A DNA stretch of 64,000 bases from Lingula anatina (Eukaryota; Brachiopoda; Lingulata; Lingulida; Lingulidae): assembly GCF_001039355.2 (NCBI RefSeq), contig NW_019773559.1:402438-466437 (forward strand), in the 5' to 3' direction. Position 1 is the stretch's first letter. The number at the start of each line of letters is the position of its first letter. A program made the position numbers and the translations under genes. Under the pieces are notes generated by a model. It had not been told where the DNA came from and ran no database searches. It saw only the letters and a program-made list of their open reading frames with translations. Shown piece by piece: positions 25,931 through 39,705 of this stretch.

Positions 25931-28900
25931 TGACACGTAGAAAATAACATTGAAGCAGATCGGAAGTGAGCAGTTGGATAGGATAACAAACCGCACGCCA
26001 TTTATAAATTTATTTACATCTACATGTTTCTATATGTTCTTTGCAATTCATGTTAGGTATACGGTTGGCGTGCTCAGGATATATAGCTTAGTAACTTGTC
26101 CTGGAATACGAAGACGTTGCAGCTTTGTGTTGTGTACGAGACTATTTATTTCTAATGTTGCAAGTTAAGCACCATCGCTGTAGTATATGTAACTGGTTTT
26201 AACCTGGTATTAGCTTCACTCTTCTATTAACTGACTCGTCAGTGAGTTTAAATATGAAAATAAGGTGAACTGTGGCATCTTTAATTCTGATAAATAAATT
26301 AATTAATCTATACATTATCCGAGCTTACGGCTTTAGATTGACGTTATGAAAAAGACTTGTCAAGCATGAAGTAAAAGTAGCCAACGTGGCATATCCATTA
26401 GAGGGAGAACGATTTGGGAAAGATATATTTTTATTAGTTTTTTAGTCTGCTTCTTTCAGCGCCAATTATAAGCTTAAGTCCTAAAGCATATTTCTTGCCT
26501 AAGCAGCATGTATTAAGTTTGTTGTCTTCAAATAACAAACAAACTTCGAAGAATGAATTCAATTGCTTGGGTAACTCTGGCGTTTCCCATTACTTGTTCC
26601 ATGACCGCCTTTTGCGTCAGACTGTATCGATCTATTCGAGCGCCATTGATCTGCATAGTCTATTTAACTGCCAGAAGCGTCTATCAGTTGTGGCATTCGC
26701 TAATTCAAAGTCAGGATGTCCATTGAGGTAATCACCTTATGCAAAAATCTTCTCATTATACATTATTCCCCAGCTTATGCAACCTTACTAGCTAGCTTGT
26801 TAGGGATTAACTAAGATTTAAGTATTTAGTATCAATTGTGTCTTAAAACATACTGCGTAATGACCAGCATCAAAATCATAATATTCCCAAAATCGAATTT
26901 TAGATATCTACCTTGCTGCAAATGAATGTTAAAATGAAATGGGGATAGTAAATCAGTATTACTATAATCAATACAAGTCGTAGTTGTTTTGCAGAAACCA
27001 AATAGCTAGACAATTAGTCAAAATCGTATGTTAACCATATATACGATCATTCTAAAAAGTGATACCATGCTGTGTCCATCTTTTCTTTAAGACCAAATTT
27101 ATTTCCAAAATTGTGAGATTCAGTAGTATGGATGATCCCAGTACCAACTGCTGTCGAGGATTCATCTTTCCAATCATTTGTTAACATCAGTAACCTTGGA
27201 TTAATAATATATTGATGAAATGAACACAACCCCAAGAGTATACTTGAAGTTGCTCAACGAATTAACAACGGCGACCATGTAGACACTTGATTACAACTTT
27301 GCAAAATATTTTCCTTTAAATTCCTCCGAACACCAATTAAATCTAAACAAACTACTTTTGCAGATACCACACCGCAATTCGCGGATTTTCGAAAGAATTG
27401 TACGAGAAATAAACCACAGACGTATTCTTACGTAACCTAACAATTTTAACTTCTAATGAACTGCAAGCCGATAACCACAGTAGATATGTCGATATCTTAG
27501 TTGTCTGTGGGCAATAGGCTTTACTCACATACAATCGCCGACTCTTACAAAGACTTTGATCGTTCCTTAACAATTCCTAGAGCAAGTTTATTTGCGTTCG
27601 GTTCAAAGCTGCTGACTTGAAATTAATGTAATTTTAGCTCGATGCGTGTAAGAACAACAAGCCTTGAAGCATGACACAGGATCAAGTGAAACAAGATAGG
27701 AGTATTGTACTGTTTAATTTACCTATAGATATTTTCAATCCGTTAGAATGCAGATGACACATTCCATTGAATGGGAACTAAAATTACGATACGGTTGGAT
27801 TATCATTTCAATGCACTGGTGACCTACATATATTTTACCATAAGAGGGAGATAAAATGTGCATTAAAATTATATTTTAGGTGCCAACGTAAATTTCAAGC
27901 TAGTTTATTATTTTATGTTTTGTATGTAAAATATATGAAAATTAGTAATTTTCATTTTCATTTTGCAACAAAACAATCGGGGGGTATTTTATCAGATTCA
28001 AAATTTACTCTCGTAGGTTGCTATACATGGTTTGATATTATGCTAGATTTCTGTTTATGAAATAGAAACACTTAACCAAAGCCAGTCAAGTGATATAGAT
28101 GCTATACCAGTTATCGAACTGAAAGTCAGGGTAAGTTGATTAAAAAACTTATTCTTTCTAGATGAACGTTAAGCACGATTTATGCCCATATACAAGCTCA
28201 TACTATCATCTAACCAAATGAAAAACTAAGAAAAAAAACCAAAGCTATTTATCAGACAAAGATCAAAAATTAAACATAAAATGTTGCTCGCGTTATGGTT
28301 GCTGCATGCAGCTTGCCGAACGACAAGATATCCATGTTAGATTGGCGCGAAGCCGTCACAATGGCGTCAAATGCTGATATTCAATAATAACAATTATCCC
28401 TCAAGATGAATACACGACAGACTGATTGCTAGTGAGAGTATAAGTTTATTGTAATATCTGCAGTCTGTGGTCAGCCTTGCCTTGCGTGCACTTCGGTGAA
28501 TTTCATTTTCGATGATACTATTATCAGTGACAACATGAGCAGTATATGATATGTACACCTATGCCTCATCAGGAACCGAATCAATACGTGATTTGTTGTT
28601 TGTACATATAATAGGTATATATAAGTGTATATCAGAGGTTGCAAATCCATGGAAAAAGGGGTAGTGGAAACCCGACGCAAGATAATGCCATTGCCTGCAA
28701 GTGGGCCTTTAAATATATTTCGTCGAGATGAATGCTTTCTTTAAATGAGGTAAATGCCAATTACTACTGAGAAGAAAATATTAATAATTATAAAGATGAA
28801 ACCACCATACTTATAAAAGTATCGTTTAAAAACATTTTGACAATAAATCCATTTTTCATCTGTCTAAATCTGTATAGCAATACGTTATATGTATCTTGGA

Positions 28901-29790
28901 TTGAAATACAACCCGATGCATGAAAAGGATTTTTCCTCTCGTTTCTGTTTTGTTTTGTTACATGACAAAATGTATAAATAGGATACTGATTTTGTGACCG
29001 ATTAAAACGAAGGCGGTGTTTTTCACATAACCCAATATATTACCCGCAAGGATATCAAATATTTTGGTAGAAGCTTTCTTTTCGTTGAATAAAACTGATA
29101 GAATAGAAAATTTTATGTAGGAGATCCGGACACCTTTGAGATTTAAAATATTTATCAAAGCACAAGCAACCATTTTTGAACAGTAAAAGACTGCTGTACA
29201 CGTGACACGTACAGCATAAGGTGTCAAAGTAACTTACTGAAATTGTTTAACAATATCCATCTGTGTCATCCAGGGGCGAAAGGTTAAAGTTTATTTCAAA
29301 AACACCCGTTATAGTCTCTTTTGAAAGAGCCAGGGATTGAAAATGTGAAAATCCGTAGGGACTGTATTTAATCAGATTACTTCTATGCTGTACTATGGAA
29401 AGAAATGTTTAAGCGGAATAGAACTTTGCCTGCCTTTCCAGCCAAACTGAGAGAGTAAGTTAAAAGGTCTCGTGCGATTTAAACATCGCAATGAGGGATG
29501 GTTGGTTCCAAACTGATTTGTGTAGTATTTTTAAAATTAAAAATAAAAGAAATACCATAACAGTCTATTCAATCTAACACAAGCAATATTGGCAGCAAAT
29601 GAATTGACCGTCGAAATAATCGAGATGTGATTTGACAAATGGCTGCGCATCTATTAGTCAATAAACGCGATTTTAAGAGCTTTGGATATGGCACTCAAAC
29701 TTGCTTTTCAACTTGTTAAGAATATGTGCAGCAATTTGGATCGTCGGGTTGTATCATTGGTCAGGCAGTTTATGTCATATCCACCTAAAA

Positions 29791-29959
29791 CAGGGGCGGA
29801 TTTAGGCCGTCTTCTGGGTCTTCCGGAAGACGGTCAGATTTTCAAGTTTACATTAAAGGGTATCTAATTTTTTCTGTCAGAAGACGGTCAAAAATGAGGA
29901 TGGATCAACAAAGTTATAATTTGGAAGACTGTCAGAAAATAGCTCTGGATCCGCCCCTG
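29791..29959 (-). mobile_element. hAT-like MITE, copy 2 (169 bp)
   Basis: Inverted copy of the element at 1757-1924. It begins CAGGGGCGGATTTAGG and ends GGATCCGCCCCTG, with the same interior (paired TCTTCC..GGAAGAC and a TTTTCAAGTTTACATT segment). The flanks ACCTAAAA and CCTTAAAT do not form a clean duplication. The open reading frame that crosses it is incidental. Confidence 0.75.
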
Positions 29960-32650
29960 CCTTAAATATGCTAAAAAGAGAGAGAAAAAGAAAAAAGACT
30001 GTAGTTGGCGTTCGTCATCCATTGCTCAGGCAAATTAGCAATGCAGAAAATGCTTAATCAACTCGTTTAAGCAACATTACTCTTGTAGTCCGACTGCAAC
30101 CTTATCTACCTACTGCAGCAGTCCCCAAGTTGCTTATCTGCTAATTTTAAAGCATCGCTTATTGTTGCCGTCAAATCCATTACACGCTCGGGCACTTTTG
30201 TTATATTCGACTATCACACTGCTCTGTTCGCAGTGTTATTTACACAGTCTTCGTTTAGTGTCCCATTCGTCTGCTCCTGCATGTATATCCACAATTATCA
30301 TGTGAAGTGGAAATACAACCTTTTTTCGTGCATATCTGATCGGTGACCCTGGAGACCGTATGCCTAGACTACAATATAATGACTGATCAGCTGTATGTTT
30401 GGAGCATGCACTTTGAATGACCATTGTATATGTATCAACCAAATGTGTCAACGCGTAGAACAAATATATTGCTCCAGCAACCGTGTCAGAAACAGATTAG
30501 TTTGCAGTGATGTTTTTTTACCGGAAGATGTTTTCCGCTGGGCATGAATTAGGAAAAGCTTTCTTAACGAAACGAAAATAGTTCGAAAACATCAAAGATA
30601 TATCGAGACTTTTGAAATGATATTCTATAACTGTTTTCGATGCAAAATTACATGTTCATGCATGCCTGTCTCCATTTAATAGGGACTTTGAACTCAAGTT
30701 CGTGATGTGGTGTCATATTTCTATGATCGAAATAAAACAGTTTGGGCTACAACATCAGAGCAACTGTTACCGAAAGTAAGCAATCCTGCACAAAAATCCT
30801 GCATTATTTTATGTGATATGATGACGCAACTGTAAAAGCTGCATCCTGCCCATAGTCACATTTACTGACATGTATACTGATCAAAATATAAACGCCTGGT
30901 GTAAATCCTTTTTGTAACATGTAATGGGCGACTCCAGTGTTAATCTGTAGCACATTGAACAACGAAATTCGCTTTGTATGATTTAATATATAAACAACCC
31001 ATAATGCTGATAAAATTTTTAACTTTTTTGATTTTTTAAAGTATTGCATGGGGCTTTTATATTTTTGATGGTGGTATAGATGGTGGTATCGCAAAACGTT
31101 GAATATGTGCTTATCATTTCCAAGTTAAGATCAAGATTCCATGCGATAGATTAAGTTATAACTAATAATCATCTAAGAATGGTTATTGGCAGGTAGGGTT
31201 AAAAAGAAAATAAGGTTGCATTTTTTTGTGGAGCTAAGATAAGACCCAGATCTAGACACAGCAGCATTAGATGTCTAACCTTCATTGTTTTGCTGTCAGT
31301 AATATGCATGGTACCCAAGAGCATCCCGTACCACCATAGGACTAATTAACGACGCTACTGAGACGTAAAATGAAACTGTCACTTGTTGAACTTTCCTGAC
31401 CTAACACAGGAGCTCTGAGAAATTATATCTACGAACGTATTGGGCATCGAATGGGCGTTTGTGGGACATCACTATGCTTGATATAGCATTTACAAGTCTC
31501 TGGTATGTATTAACAACTGGACAAACTTGACCAGCAATGTTAGAACATTATCATCGAAGCTCCCCTTTTAAACTTCTTGTCGTTCCAAGATAGATGTAAG
31601 CGTTGAGGAGCATCTTTTTAGAAAAGTGACACCGTACACCATTCTTGATAGAATCTGGCAAAAAGAAATTAAAGCCATCAGCCGAGACTTGTCGTCGATC
31701 CTTTACTTCCCTTTTCTTTCTGATAGACATTTTATGCCCAGGATTGGCCTCCCGCTAACCTTTAGCCATTTCCAAAGAACTTGGCTCGAGCCTTCCTTAT
31801 TTCCCTTGAGAATAGTACAATAATGGAATTTAGATCTGAACGATTCCCCAAATGCCCTGGAAAAAAGTAATCTTCATAATGAAAGGAGAAACTCCATGCA
31901 TCTTTCATCAGTGTTGCGGCTGGGCAAGAAGGGCTGTGGGAACATATAGGCAATAGAGCTTATAGGCAATGTATAAGGAAAGAGGAGGGTCGAATTGGAA
32001 CTCATATCAGTGCTATAGAAAAGGTTTGTGAAATAAGGGCCAATCAGGTTATTATTTGAAAAATGCTGGCAATATGTGAAAAATGTGTGTACACGTAAAA
32101 ACTTTATATTGCTCTGTATGGTTTGCTTGAATTGGCGCAGAATCCTGACCTTCAAATTTCTGTGTGGTGTTTTTTTGGTTCTTCTACTAAGAAGGTGATG
32201 CTGTGTAATAGTACATGACTGTCACTGACACTCTGATATCCTCAAAAATATATACCGAAAATCTTACTTTCAATTTCAATTTCACACAATCATCGCTGAT
32301 ATAGTGTATCAGAACAACTGTTTTCGGTTACATTGCGTCAGAACCTACAACTATTGTCTGTCGACCCCTAAGACCGGTTTTTGCGAATGTTGTATGCCTT
32401 ATCTGTCACATATTTTAACAAATATGATTCGCAAAGTGTTCTGTAATGCTTTACACCTCTGGCGTGAAATGCTTTAAGCCCATTTTTCCACGATGTGCTG
32501 TCTTTTCATTAGCTACAGCCATACTGTCCCAAGTGTAGAGTGGTACACGATACTGCGCCATCTCTATTTGATGTGTGCCAAAATTTTCAGTCTGCCGATA
32601 CCCAGATTGTTTTCCAGTCATTTCATTTTTCTGCACTAGGTTCCGCACAA

Positions 32651-32675
32651 AACGCACGCGCACGCACGCGCGCAC
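32651..32675 (+). repeat. CG/CA alternating tract
   Basis: AACGCACGCGCACGCACGCG followed by CGCAC, a short Z-DNA-prone microsatellite-like stretch. Confidence 0.7.
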
Positions 32676-35600
32676 CTATAACATACACATAAGCATACAC
32701 GACATAATCACATTGTTCTGTGGTTTTTCGTGCCTGTTGACAACTGTTGTCCTTGTCATCTTCAAAAGACTGTATGATTAATAGCTTATATCTAGTTCAA
32801 ATCATGGCAAAAATATTCTAGTTATCTGATCCATTTTTTCAATAAGTATACCTAGAGAGTCGCGTATGAGTAATAACGCACCAGTCAAACCCACGACTTA
32901 GAGCACAAGAATGGGTAACTTTGCACATCAATCATCATTTTATAACTGTATTCTGGCACAAATTACAGTATGGCGTATTATATCGTCTAGTGTGCAATTT
33001 CTCAAACAATGTAGGTCTGCTTATAAATCTCCTGGTGTTGAAAATGTAATGAATAATAACATGCTAACAATAACTGCCAAGTAGTATTTCGTATACGAAG
33101 AAAACAAACGTGTGATTTGACAAAATATTATTTCATCATATGTTATATTTTATGGATATGTTCATATTTGGTTTCTGAAACAGATCCCACTCATTTCCTT
33201 TTGACCAAAGCTTGATTTTTTCACTTATGTTTAATTGCTAAATACCATGTATGAGGGTCTATGTGAACTGCAACGTGTGTACAAAGTCATTAGCTGTTCA
33301 CAGAGTTCTTAAAACATCTTTTGGGGATCTAAAATTCCTGAAATATGTACGAATTATCATTTTCCGCTTACAATAAAAACGCATCTATTTCATTTACTTT
33401 TCTTTCTAAATGCCGATTTAACAAGAGTATCTCCAACAACGTGGTCACGAATACTCGATGGGATCTTAGTATATTTCGTAAAAAGCAAAAAGGATTTAAA
33501 AATGTGTTGAATCCTTGCCAAATTGATCTATAGCAAGCTACAAATTTCCATTTTTTCTTAAAATTGTCTCTCAGAAATGTAATAAAAAAATCAACATAGG
33601 CCTAAATGTAACCTTCAGCAAATAACAACACATACATGTATTCTGATCCACAGAGAAAAGTTTAGTGATCTAGTTTATGGGAGATATTTATTTCATCCAA
33701 AGACATGCCCACGTTATGACACTTTGGGTGGGAGAGACTCATGACAACATTAGCATTTCCTAGCCATGGGGGTTGAACGATGTAAATGACTTTTCGAATT
33801 AGATGGGGTCATTAGTCTCAAGGAGAATTATAAATCAAGACATGCCGATTAAGCTGCGATTCCTACTGGCGAGAAGAAGAGAAAGTGCATTTATTCCTCG
33901 ATCTTAAGTTCCGTTTTCTTTTATACACCATGTAAGCTAATTTAGCGAAAGTATTTATTGCTTTTGTATTATTTTTGGTCAGAAAATAACCTCCAATCGA
34001 TTGGTGATGATATTTATCCCGTTTTATACCATTGATACATGTATTTTTAAAACTACATGCAATCTGCTTACGTTTAGTTATAAAGATGTGCAATTGTGAA
34101 ATAATGTACAATCGCGGTGGACAGTTCTCTCATTTCCTTTTCTGTGGCAGTATCTGTAACTACTTTAGTTTTGGTATAGCTAGGATCTAGCTGGATATTT
34201 TGTTTTCAATGCCATTGTCACTAGTGGTGTATAAAGCACCTGCTATCGTCTGCCTACCTGAAAACAACACAGTCTAGTTGACAGCGCCAAATTGAAGCTC
34301 ATTTACACAAATGAGACTCACGATTTGGTTGGATTGGCCATTTTTCGCTAATTTTCCGACAGGAAAACATACGAACTTCGTTTTTTTTATATACAACACA
34401 GTAAATATAGCATGAAGTAAAGGTTGCTTCTCGCCATCGAGATGGAGCTTAAGGGGGCAACGAGGCCGGTATTTATTTTTTTCCCTATTTTTGTGGTAAG
34501 AGGCGACTGGGGGCATTCAGTCCCCCCACCCAGCCAGATAATAGACTAGTCTATGTTGGTATTCGTTTGTACATACGGGTGGGAAAAGTCGGTGGGCGTA
34601 AAGGGACAAAGAAAACCATCTCTCCACTCTTATTACATTATCCTCTTGCTGTAAAGTGGAATATAAATGTTTTATGGTTAAAACCATTTTCTAACACAAT
34701 TTGATAGCAATGATGACAGTGTTCGAACTACAAGGTCTGAGCAAAAAGGAGAACCATTGTCCTTTACTACTATTTTACCATAATATGCTCAGGTTAAAAG
34801 TGGGAAGATCAACGACCACCGCAAACTGGGTGAGTCGAGGCAAGACTCCTCGGAAAGGCGAAATATTGGACATACAAGACCTCGTCGGCCTTAACCTGAC
34901 TACGACCGTAACATTGTATTTTCCTAATTAATCACAGTGTCGCGATTTTTTTTTCGTGACAACAAGTAGCAATGGGTCAGCATACAAAAGTGTGACAAGA
35001 TGTTGAAGTATAATTTGATGATAGCCGAGTCTAAGGAAGGGTCATATTAAGCATAGTTTACTGTACTGTACTGTACTTTATAGTGGCATCCCCCTCCAAA
35101 TTTCGGCCAACGTAGCCGGTAAGAATTAACACTGGGGGATAACTATCAGGTATACTGAACACGCGAACGGCTTGGTGAACCAATACTTAGTCGATATTTT
35201 CGTTCAATAAAAAAGTGATTACGATAACGATAGGCAATGCATAATCACCATATGGGTCTGCACTGCACGCTCTTTTTAGCTTTAGAAATTGTGTACGCCA
35301 GTCTGCTTAAAGCTACTTAACGTGCAAAAAATATAAGAATAAAACATAGAAGATCCTCATCGAAAGTTACGCTACATTGATTTTTTGACGAAATGGATAA
35401 ATTACGTGCACCGTTATGCTCCTGCGCCATAGTCTTACAATTAAGTTGCGGCTGCCCCAACATGCAAAGCGGTGACCGCTTACTGCGAGAACCAAGTGGG
35501 CAAAATTATCATCATCCTGCCAATTTTTATATAAATAAATAATCTCCACCATGCTAGGAAAAACCGTTAAATTGCGTGATAAACATTGTGGATTGACACC

Positions 35601-36310
35601 CGATCAATGTCGATCAAAATTGATATGTTGCCTTTTGCACTAATTATCCGTCATAAATTTTAAATGGTTTCATCACGAAAATTAAGACATAATTGTCGTG
35701 TTACTGTGCGTTATTTTAATCAAGACGATTGGCCCTGAAGCGTGCCGTGCCATGCTTCGGCATCGGGGCTGCACGATATAAAAGCCATAGGGGTAGCCAT
35801 CTCTCGACAGATGTGTGAGTTAGGCCTTCTCTATAGGTAATTGTCCACGATGGATAATTAATCATAACCCGATTGTCTCTGACTACTTGACTACAATAGG
35901 GAGGAAATGCTAGGGTCGATACGAAGTCGCGAGAGCATGTAAATTCGTCGCAATCATCCTTTGGCATCAGTCTTGAAGCTGATGCAGAGAGGTCGACAAG
36001 GTAAGGGGAATGAACCATAGAATATCTATTAGGTTGTTCTGAACAAGGTGTGTAGTTTAAAGAAATTAGGGTACATCAGGCGAGTAAATATAAACTAGAT
36101 CGGTGGGTGTGGATACGTATGCTAACTATACAGTCTTCATTATTGCCCCAGACACGTATTTGGTTTTAAAAAGCAATGTCAGTCAATACCAGAATTTCTA
36201 GTGACAGGTGAAATACAGAGTGGGAAGTATCCTAGGCATATGAACTCACTAACTAGATAAATACAGGACAGTCACAAAAAATGTCGACATATAGAAATGC
36301 TTGTTTCCGT

Positions 36311-36329
36311 AAAAAAAAAAAAAAAAAAA
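36311..36329 (+). repeat. Poly-A tract (19 A)
   Basis: Homopolymer in the gene desert, with no associated element recognised. Confidence 0.9.
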
Positions 36330-36885
36330 CGTCTAGGGTATTTTCCCCAAATATCGTTCCAAAGTTGAACAGTGTCCGTCTGTGCGCGTAGAGTAAAGAT
36401 ATCAATGTATTATAAAGATTGGTTCTTTTTTCTCATTTGGTAATACACGTTTTCATAATACATACGGTGCCATTGCAAATCTAATTTATGTTGCGATATT
36501 TAACTCCATTTCTCGTCGAAGAAGCCTGATTGATGTCTTAATATGGATAAACTGAGAGAGAACTGAGTGTTAGACCACTGGTACAATGTAAGAACATTGA
36601 ATATAAAGCGATAAAGGATATTAATAATATGTAGTGTTACCAGAACATAGATTGCTTCTTCAATCCAAACTTTTATATATGGCGCATGTGTCGCACAATT
36701 ACCCCGGTGCCTAAATTAATAACGTTATAATTAAGGAAAATCGATACCAAACCTTGTATTGTGGCATGATTAGCAGCTTGGCCGCCATTTTGCTTTCTTA
36801 GACTTGGACAGCAGTTGCATTAGTATCCATATATTTACAATGTGTTTTGTTCGATATAGGCCTACAACATACCTAATATTTTGGA

Positions 36886-36888
<3 letters not shown>

Positions 36889-36957
<69 letters not shown>
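36889..36957. repeat. (AT)n microsatellite, about 69 bp
   Basis: Uninterrupted AT dinucleotides. The open frames of alternating Tyr/Ile on both strands are artefacts of this repeat. Confidence 0.97.
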
Positions 36958-36958
<1 letters not shown>

Positions 36959-39620
36959 CATAGGAAAAGGGAGATCCATCAAGTGGAGTAAAATCAGTAT
37001 AACACCGAACATAATATAGTTAATGTATTACTCCCTTCTAGGAATTAAGAATTTCCAGGAATTAAGTATCCAAATGTTTGAAAAAGTTGAGGTTAGAATT
37101 TTTCTTCATTCTATAGTGAAAGAAAATCACGATGTTTAGTCACTAAAGTGTCACCCTTGACATGGAACAAACTGACCGGTTAGACTTTAATATCACGGTG
37201 TTCTGATTTACATATAAATGGGTCTATCTAAGCCGGGTTATTATTTTTTCTGTAAACGCGCGGTAACTCATTTTTTATTAATTCATTAAACCTTTTTTGT
37301 TCACCTGCTTATTTAAATTGTTCTCTAGTGTTATAATTAAAAAATGTTACGGGTTTGTCCATGTTTAAAATCGGACCCAAAAGCAAAAAGGCACATACTA
37401 AGACAGATTATTATAAATTTCCGTTTATTGGTCTATTTTGCTCCATTAACGGATACACAAAAACCATTTATGAGAACGATTCTAGCTTTGTGCCATGCTG
37501 GAATAATGACACAAAAGGAGAAAGGGCTGCGGAGAGAAGGAAGGGGAAATGCCATACTAAAACTATAAAGACTCATTATGGGAATCGTATACATTCTGCA
37601 ACAGACATAGATGCCGAGACTGTGTTATTTAATTTCCTTTCGTGGTGTTATCGTAAGCATACACACTGAGGACTAAACGACTTATCTCCATGTAACACTT
37701 CCAAAAGAGGGCCTTTTGAGAGATCAAATATGAACCAGCTAGACTATATACCTTTATCCTCTTTTTTTCTGTTATAATATATTACATTTACCATGTTCAG
37801 GTCGATATGTGGGAGAAAATGTTCTCAGTGGATACAAACAAAGCAACAGTGGAAGAACTCGTTCAAATGGCGCTTTCCTATTGAGTATTTAACGCCTTCA
37901 TCTGGTTTACCATTTCTAATAAAGATATCTGTGCTCTTCATTATACACAAAGGAAAATAATAATTAAGGTACATGTGCGCTGCGCTGTTTGCTCTTATTT
38001 TTGGAGAATGCCAATTATTATTGAAAATATATTTCACTGTTATAAAATTTACTAAGATTAATAGAGGAAATAATAACATACGTAACGACAAAAGATTAAT
38101 TGTAATATGAACTTCGTTACGCGTGCTGTGTGGAGATAGATAAGTCTTCGCACCCACGCACTAAACACTGCAATCTTTTCACAAATTACACTTTTCTTTT
38201 ACAGGAAATATCTGTGAGGTGTTTAAGACGAGAGGGGACAGAGATATACAGACCCACGACAACGGAAATCGCGACAGTACTTCTGCCACATTGCCATGGA
38301 ACCCCATTTTTTCTCCAGCATCTTGGGACTTCCTGATTCTTCCTGTATAATGCACCAAATAGGTCGTCTTGTTGTTGCGTCAGGTTACTCAGACTTCCGC
38401 TGAGATGCCTAAATGCCCAAAGCCCTCAACTGTGCCATTTGTTCCATCGCCAAGAACATTTGTGACAAATGCAGGGTATGGTATGCCAAAATCACCATAA
38501 AACGCCAGTTCGTGCTAATCTGGAAGGAGAAAATACTGAGAAAATCACACAGAGACTAATATTCAGACATATACGAGTTCCTGTTTCTGTCAGTTTTTAG
38601 TTATGAGCTCTGTCACTATATCAGTGTGATAGGTACAATAAGAATATTTGATATTTTAATGGGTTAAAGCCCCGGTTACCTTCAAAGAAACGCGGTCAGT
38701 TAAATGGGTGTTCAGGTATTTTGTATTATATGTTTAAATCGTGTATTACTTGCAAATTGTCAAACATAAATCTGATAGGTTCTCATTATCTAGGGGTTGT
38801 TGTCAATTTGTATCGAAAGATACGCAAAATCTTAGATAAACTTAGTGGATGACGAATGAGGATTTGGACTTTTTCCAAAAAAACAAAGAAAAGATTAAAG
38901 AAAAAAAGAAAAAGTGCAAGATCAAAACAGGAAGACGGGGAACATTTTTACTGATGTTAGTTGCTGTTACTTGTCACTATATCATGACCTAAACATAAAA
39001 CTTGATTCTATTCTTAATTGCTAGTTAAGGAGTTGCACATAGCCAGTACAATGAATCCCTCATAACACTTATCAAATCCAAGACATTTATCACATGCACA
39101 TTTACATAGGCTACATCTTTGGAATAATATTATGGAATTATATTTTTTTAACAGAGAGACCATGTTTTTAATATTCAAAATTAAGTTCGCCAGGAGAGAG
39201 AGAGAGGGGAAATTTATAGAAATATTGTATTCTTCTCTATGGAGATTTTCAATGTAACCTTCCGAAGATTTGTTAATATGGATATCAGTTTTTTTACACA
39301 TTTTAGAATGAAAATCATAATAAGAATATGCGAAGGACAGCAGAACAATTGATATCAAATTTAGACATTTTAGGGGATTACATGCCATATTCGATGACAG
39401 ATTTATTGACCAAGTGAAGTGGAAAGAAAGAAAGGGTAAGAAAACATTTTAATACTATGCATTCAACCAGTTAATATAAGAAGAAAGAACGGTTTCCTGA
39501 TCACACAACACAAAGCACGTATACAGGGGAAAACAAGCATCCGCCTTATTTCCCCTATACTAAAAACTGGATAGGTCAACGCAACATCACGAAGGAACTG
39601 TCCAGTGCATCCCATGTGGT

Positions 39621-39705
39621 GAAGGTTATCTCCCAGTGTTCACTGTGTTAGCCTTGGTGTGTGGCGAACAATTAAGGCACGCGGTGAATGCCAGGAGGCG
39701 GCTTC
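39621..39705 (+). ncRNA. mir-124: mir-124 precursor hairpin
   Basis: Neuronal microRNA precursor conserved across bilaterians. The 3' arm holds the full 20-nt mature core TAAGGCACGCGGTGAATGCC (39673-39692). The 5' arm, GTGTTCACTGTGTTAGCCTT (39636-39655), pairs with it through TTCAC, several G-U pairs and GCCTT, as in known mir-124 stems. The loop is about 15-17 nt and ends in GAACAAT before the mature arm. A lower stem extends through CTCC/GGAG and GAAG/CTTC, giving roughly 85 nt. No protein gene hosts it; the primary transcript borders are unknown. In known animals mir-124 represses non-neuronal transcripts in differentiating neurons. The next coding gene on the same strand, about 11 kb downstream, is the Beta3 bHLH gene. 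Confidence 0.96.
39673..39693 (+). ncRNA. mir-124: Mature miR-124-3p
   Basis: The sequence is identical over the first 20 nt to the deeply conserved mature miR-124, including the AAGGCAC seed at 39674-39680. The exact 3' end (39692 to 39694) cannot be fixed from sequence. Confidence 0.95.

Larger units (their letters stand above)
15861..39600. other. Gene desert, left part (LRRC74A-like to mir-124)
   Basis: No protein-coding exon was recognised on either strand. Reading frames here are short, cross repeats and lack spliced partners. Contents I can name are a 20 bp GATTA/TAATC palindrome (17490-17509), a 28 bp tandem duplication (18614-18665), a miRNA-like hairpin (19577-19645), a GC-richer segment (20900-21560), two perfect hairpins (25578-25736), a hAT-like MITE (29791-29959) and a long (AT)n (36889-36957). 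Because the flanking genes include mir-124 and a Beta3 bHLH gene, long-range enhancers are expected here. Confidence 0.6.

Noticed and set aside
29682-29867. 61-residue frame with a GRLLGLPEDGQ segment
   Set aside because: It reads into the hAT-like MITE; the apparent protein is the transposon end.
36770-37019. Open reading frames on both strands with long Tyr/Ile runs
   Set aside because: They are direct translations of the (AT)n microsatellite at 36889-36957.
37344-37669. Overlapping 74- and 104-residue frames
   Set aside because: Two overlapping frames in the same DNA with no domain or splice support; probably chance.
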